From assembly GCA_025677815.1 (NCBI GenBank), contig JAIXMP010000002.1, forward strand, positions 2,046,001 through 2,110,000: DNA of 64,000 nt, written 5' to 3'. Positions 59,991 through 64,000 of this stretch are shown piece after piece. Under the pieces are notes generated by a model. It ran no database searches. It was not told where the DNA came from and saw nothing but the letters and a program-made list of their open reading frames with translations. The stretch is from Phascolomyces articulosus (Eukaryota > Mucoromycota > Mucoromycetes > Mucorales > Lichtheimiaceae). Position numbers and translations under genes: made by a program. Position 1 is the stretch's first letter. Every line of letters begins with the position of its first letter.

Positions 59991-60329
59991 ACATATAGAT
60001 TGCTTTATTTATGAAACTATATGATGTTGTTTACGTTTTAGGGCGTCGAGCTAAGAATGCAAGCATCAATATTTTAACCAAGTAAAAAAAAATGCTCGTG
60101 GAATGTGTATTGCCCTTGCTCAACACCAAAATTTGAAATTTCCACCTAAGCTTCAAATATTAATCTTAAAAAGTAAGAATGTACTTTTAATTGTGTTTAC
60201 AGTACGTATCTATGTGTAAGTATCTACACTTAATTCTATCATTGTTATTTTTCATCTTAATGATAGATAATAATTTACAGTAATCTTCAAAATGATAAGG
60301 GACCTACTGTTCCATTTTCTTCATTTCAC

Positions 60330-61640
60330 AAGGGCTACATGTTCATCAATAAGTCTTTTTAATATATAATTTAAATAGAGTGCATTTAGTATTAATTATT
60401 ATTATTATGCTTCAGAGCTCAAAAGAAGACTCTTGTGAAATGTGTGTAAAATATAAAAGGTATTAACAAAATAGAAAAATAAAGACGATATAAGAATACG
60501 TTGAGACTGTTATGAGATTTATTTTAATAAAAATAATGATGATCCAATTATCTAATAAAACTGAGGTCCTTTTATACTTTTCAATGAAGTGTTTATTTCT
60601 AATTATTTATTTATTGTCGGGTACGTGTTTATATGAGTCCATAGAGATGAGGATTGGTATTTGTTATTGTTAACTTACGCCTTCTGCTAAGAGGGCGTTT
60701 ATTTATTTCTTATTTTCTTATTGCTGAACATTATACCTTATTCGGTATACCGTTCCGATTTTCTATATTCTTCATGAGCTTGGGAGAACTTCTCGCTGAT
60801 TGAGATAGTATAATATTTATAGTTCATGTTATTTTTATTCTTAATTCCGATGATACTGATATACTGCTTTCAAAGCAGTGTGTACTTATCAATAATTGGA
60901 AATGGTAAAAGCTGCGCCTAATAATGCACTGGAGTACTGCAATCAAGGCTGCAACAATTAGTCTTATACTTTTACTGAGAAGGCAATTTCAAGAAAGAAA
61001 GGAAAACAAGATCGATCTCATTATCATCATAAGCACCGTACCGACCATCCATAAAAGATTATGAAGACCTAAGTAGTTGGTCAGGTTTTTGAAAAAGTCA
61101 TTTTAATAAAATATAACGAGTATTTTTTTAATCCAACAAACTACTACGATAATAATGAAACAACAACTATAGTTGAAGGAAAAAAGAGTCATTAAGCAAG
61201 GTAAAGTGTTTCCTTCTTAGTATTTCTTATTCACTCTATCTTAGATATATCCTTAGGGATTTATAATTCATCCGAATCCACCAATTTAACTAACAAAGGT
61301 CGAGTAGGTGAACAGTCCATCAATCGTCCCATCCAAACTGTCATTTATTCGACTTGATCTCTTGCTGTTTCTTTATCTAACTGGCGACTGTGGAAACAGA
61401 CAAGTAGAAGAAGTTGAAAAAAAAAGGTGTTGAGGCTGGGTGATATTCCCTGAAACTATGAAAAGGTTATATTGGGGACTCGGGAATGCCGGTTTTCGCT
61501 ATTTCAGTAACGGTTCATCATGTTATATATAATAAACTTTATTCATCAATGTCATGTTACTTTTTACTGAAGCTCTTTATATCATTATCATTATAGTCTG
61601 GTTGGTTACTGATATCGTTCCTCTCCCTTTATACATTATA
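60330..61640 (+). pseudogene. Tandem unit 2: more degraded copy of unit 1
   Basis: Four separated landmarks of unit 1 recur in order: AGAGCTCAAAAGA (58906 and 60414), a phrase like CTTCTCGCTGATTGAGA (59115 and 60784), CTGCAA with a following GTTG/GCTG word (59261 and 60939), and CCTTAGGGA (59671 and 61251). Reading frames are lost almost everywhere. Spacing differs by 1508-1680 nt, so indels have accumulated since the duplication. Confidence 0.4.
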
Positions 61641-62610
61641 TAATGCAATCATACTATAGCAAGATCAAAAAAATACTTTCCAGTTGTATTTCCTGAGTGA
61701 GCACACCTTTTCATCCATAAAATCTGGTTTATTATTTTTAGCTAGAAACAAAAATATATACCTTGATAAAAAAAAAAGAATATTCGTGTAGTAGAAACAG
61801 TGACAGAGTTAGAGAGCTACAACTATCGTAAAGTAAAGCACTATTTTTTCAATACACCATAATCAGTAATCCGCAAAGTATTGTGGGCTCTTCGATTTCG
61901 ATTGGTGCTTGATGGGCCAAATTTCATTCATATACGTATGATACTGGTCATTACTAGTTTTTTTTGAGGGGAATAAATTTGACTATTAGGAGTAGGTATT
62001 ATTCCAGAGATCCATTCACAAATAGAACTCCATTTGGTCTCCTCTTCATCTTGAAGTTGGCTCTGAAAACGAAAAGTAAATATATATGCAAATTTAATAT
62101 TGATCTCCTCATGGGTATATAGTGGGTGGTTGATAATATATGCATACTTGATGTTTATTAAGGAATTCCTTTTTGCTCTTTTGCTTGTGATTCTTGGTTT
62201 TTTTTTCTTCCCTTTTCTTGTATTCTGTAAAAAATATAATGTACTAAAATTAATAACAAGAGTTTGTGCTGCTTATTATATTTTGATAGTTTTGAGTTAT
62301 AAATATCTATATATCTCAATAAACCTAGAAAAAGAGAACTCAATTATGTAAACAATATAAAAGGCAATCATTATGCTGGAGAATAAAATGTAGATAGGTG
62401 ATATGGCACCAGTTTGGGAAATATAAAAGAGGATTTCCTACCACTTTACAATTACTAAATGTGAAGCTAAAGTATATCACGTAGTTGTAGTTGAAGGGAA
62501 AAGACTATGATATAAAAAGATTGGTATCCGTAGCTAAATACACTGACATCTGAGTGATGGTAATATTTATTATTATTAACTGATACTAGTAATATAATTA
62601 TCCCTCAAGA

Positions 62611-62645
<35 letters not shown>

Positions 62646-62949
62646 ACGCCCTTTTGACTATGCATTTTACAGGTCTGATTTAATTTGTAATAGTATAGGT
62701 TTGTATAAATATTAACAAAATCTGGGAAGAGAGAGTGTGAGTGATGTGTGTGTGTACTACCAACTAAACACCAAACTAAATTGTCGCAATTTTTCTTAGT
62801 GAACTTCTTTTTTTTTTGTCTCTTTTCTCTCCTTTTTTTTAACCTTTCATAAGTTCTTTCTTTTTTTAAACTTTTTTAATCGGTTCATATTAAATTGTTT
62901 TTTTTATAAAGCTACGCAACATTAGGTTAGCTAGTAGTTTTCTTTTGTC
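61641..62949. other. Intergenic: gap and promoter of the right-edge gene
   Basis: AT-rich. Contains an uninterrupted A-run of about 36 nt at 62609-62644 and long T-tracts just upstream of 62950. A weak frame at 62100-62351 is not supported as a gene. Confidence 0.4.
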
Positions 62950-64000
62950 ATGCGGAAGGCAAGCTCCGTAATGAAAAAGACGCTTATACCGGGAGGTGGA
63001 AGTTCTTCTGCTCTCGGTAAGACATCTATCCCCCATTCGACAGCGACAACGACAACGACGACCAATAGTAGTCAATGGAATGAACAACAGCAGCAAGGTA
63101 TCTCTCATGCAACCAATCGTAATAATAATAGTAATAATAATACTACTACTGCTGCTGCTACAGCAACAACGACCAGTGTTGCTGCTGTTGGTACTACGTT
63201 CACAACACCAGTAACCACAGGTGATGGCAATGAACAACAACGACGAGGTACTACAAAAGAGAATAGTAATATTGATCTTTTGGCATCTCAAGAATCGAAC
63301 AATACAGCATTATCAACAGGAAGTGCAGACCAATTAGGTGGAGATATTCCCATTTTACCTTCAACATCGACATTTTCACTTGCTGGTAAAGATGACAAGG
63401 GCGAAAAACTGAAAAAGAAGGCAAAAACATTTTTGGACGAACGTCAAAAGATCAAATCGAGAGCACAAAGTTTATGGAGTTATATTGGTAATACACCTTA
63501 TTATGCTTTTTTTTCTCCCACCCCGTCGTTTTGAGGAAGGAGGAGTGCGAGAGTTCCTTATTTTATTTTATTTTTCTGTGATATCAGAATGACATTTGTG
63601 TGTGTGCGTGTTTTGGGATGCGAAAAATGTCTTGTGGATATATATTTATATATTTATACCAGTATGTAAAAGTTGATGTGCAGAAAAAGAAGGAAAAGGA
63701 ACACTCATGAGATAATTTTATGAAATATTTGGATTATATAAATAAATAATAGATGCAACAAATACATTCGATCAAGCGCGTTTCTTCCAGGAAAATGCAG
63801 AACAAGTATTTCATGTCGTTTATGAAACATGTATGCATCATATCGAAAAGATTAAGCGTAAGCGAAATGAGTTTTCTTTTTTACTTTTCAGAGTTTATGT
63901 GAGAGAGTGAAAGCAAGGAAGAATATTTTTCTATTCTTATTATTATGATGACAATAATTTATTCTTCTCTGTCTCTCTTCATATAGAGAAAAGCGAACGT
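62950..64000 (+). CDS. Unknown protein, 5' part (runs off the right edge)
   Basis: Partial gene: join(62950..63487,63753..63857,63987..>64000), starting MRKASSVMKKTLIPGGG. The start could also be the in-frame ATG at 62980. The first 140 residues are low-complexity, rich in T, N, Q and S. A conserved-looking helical part then begins: KAKTFLDERQKIKSRAQSLW, SYIDATNTFDQARFFQENAE, QVFHVVYETCMHHIEKIK and QKSER across two phase-1 introns (GTAATA and GTAAGC donors). No family was recognised; the part after the right edge is needed. Confidence 0.7.

Noticed and set aside
62890..63291. Minus-strand frame of 133 codons opposite the right-edge gene
   Set aside because: It mirrors the Thr/Asn/Gln-repeat exon on the plus strand, whose splice sites continue in phase; the antisense frame has no support.
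1..64000. CRISPR arrays, rRNA genes and bacterial-type operons
   Set aside because: None seen: there are no regularly spaced identical repeats with unique spacers and no rRNA signatures, and the genes are spliced and separately promoted.

Overview
The window is nuclear DNA of a filamentous fungus, most likely a Mucoromycotina (Mucorales-type) species. Evidence: AT-rich DNA, short GT-AG introns of about 50-290 nt in nearly every gene, a Tup1 co-repressor, a fused PabA/PabB aminodeoxychorismate synthase, a HET-domain protein and an F-box/RCC1 protein. The species cannot be named. No tRNA, rRNA, CRISPR or bacterial-type operon was found. Exon borders were set by hand from GT/AG sites, reading phase and family conservation, and all assembled frames close in phase.

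Layout. 1-1937 (-): 5' part of a LARP1-type La-motif gene running off the left edge. 2513-4274 (-): STN1 of the telomeric CST complex. 4604-4995 (+): ATP synthase subunit i/j (ATP18). 5374-6328 (+): NAD(P)HX epimerase. 7.4-8.6 kb (+): copy A of an unusual repeated transcription unit. 9329-11122 (-): HET-domain gene broken by one in-frame TGA. 14264-17710 (-): aminodeoxychorismate synthase, with a MITE-like element in an intron. About 21.4-22.3 kb (-): copy B of the repeated unit, inverted relative to copy A. 24635-27217 (-): TUP1. 29.15-29.96 kb (-): decayed MSH3 relic. 33770-34945 (+): unknown ORF with an in-frame stop. 36928-38019 (-): two-TM protein with a PPxY motif. 41883-44186 (+): secreted, probably GPI-anchored zinc metalloprotease. 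45749-46721 (+): low-complexity protein with a C-terminal helical domain. 47179-49034 (+): F-box/RCC1 protein. 51358-53518 (-): NAP1 histone chaperone with a CaaX end. 54.2-55.2 kb (-): unresolved gene or pseudogene. 56.4-61.6 kb (+): decayed, partly tandemly duplicated members of unknown families. 62950->64000 (+): unknown gene leaving the right edge.

The conserved genes are unlinked housekeeping functions (translation control, telomere capping, respiration, metabolite repair, folate synthesis, repression, chromatin assembly), so no pathway cluster is suggested. They alternate with long AT-rich gaps holding gene relics and small inverted-repeat elements. The least explained feature is the pair of divergently oriented units at 7.4 and 22.3 kb. 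They share a promoter-like block (a GATA-like palindrome plus a TATA box) and a repeat-rich body without a convincing reading frame.
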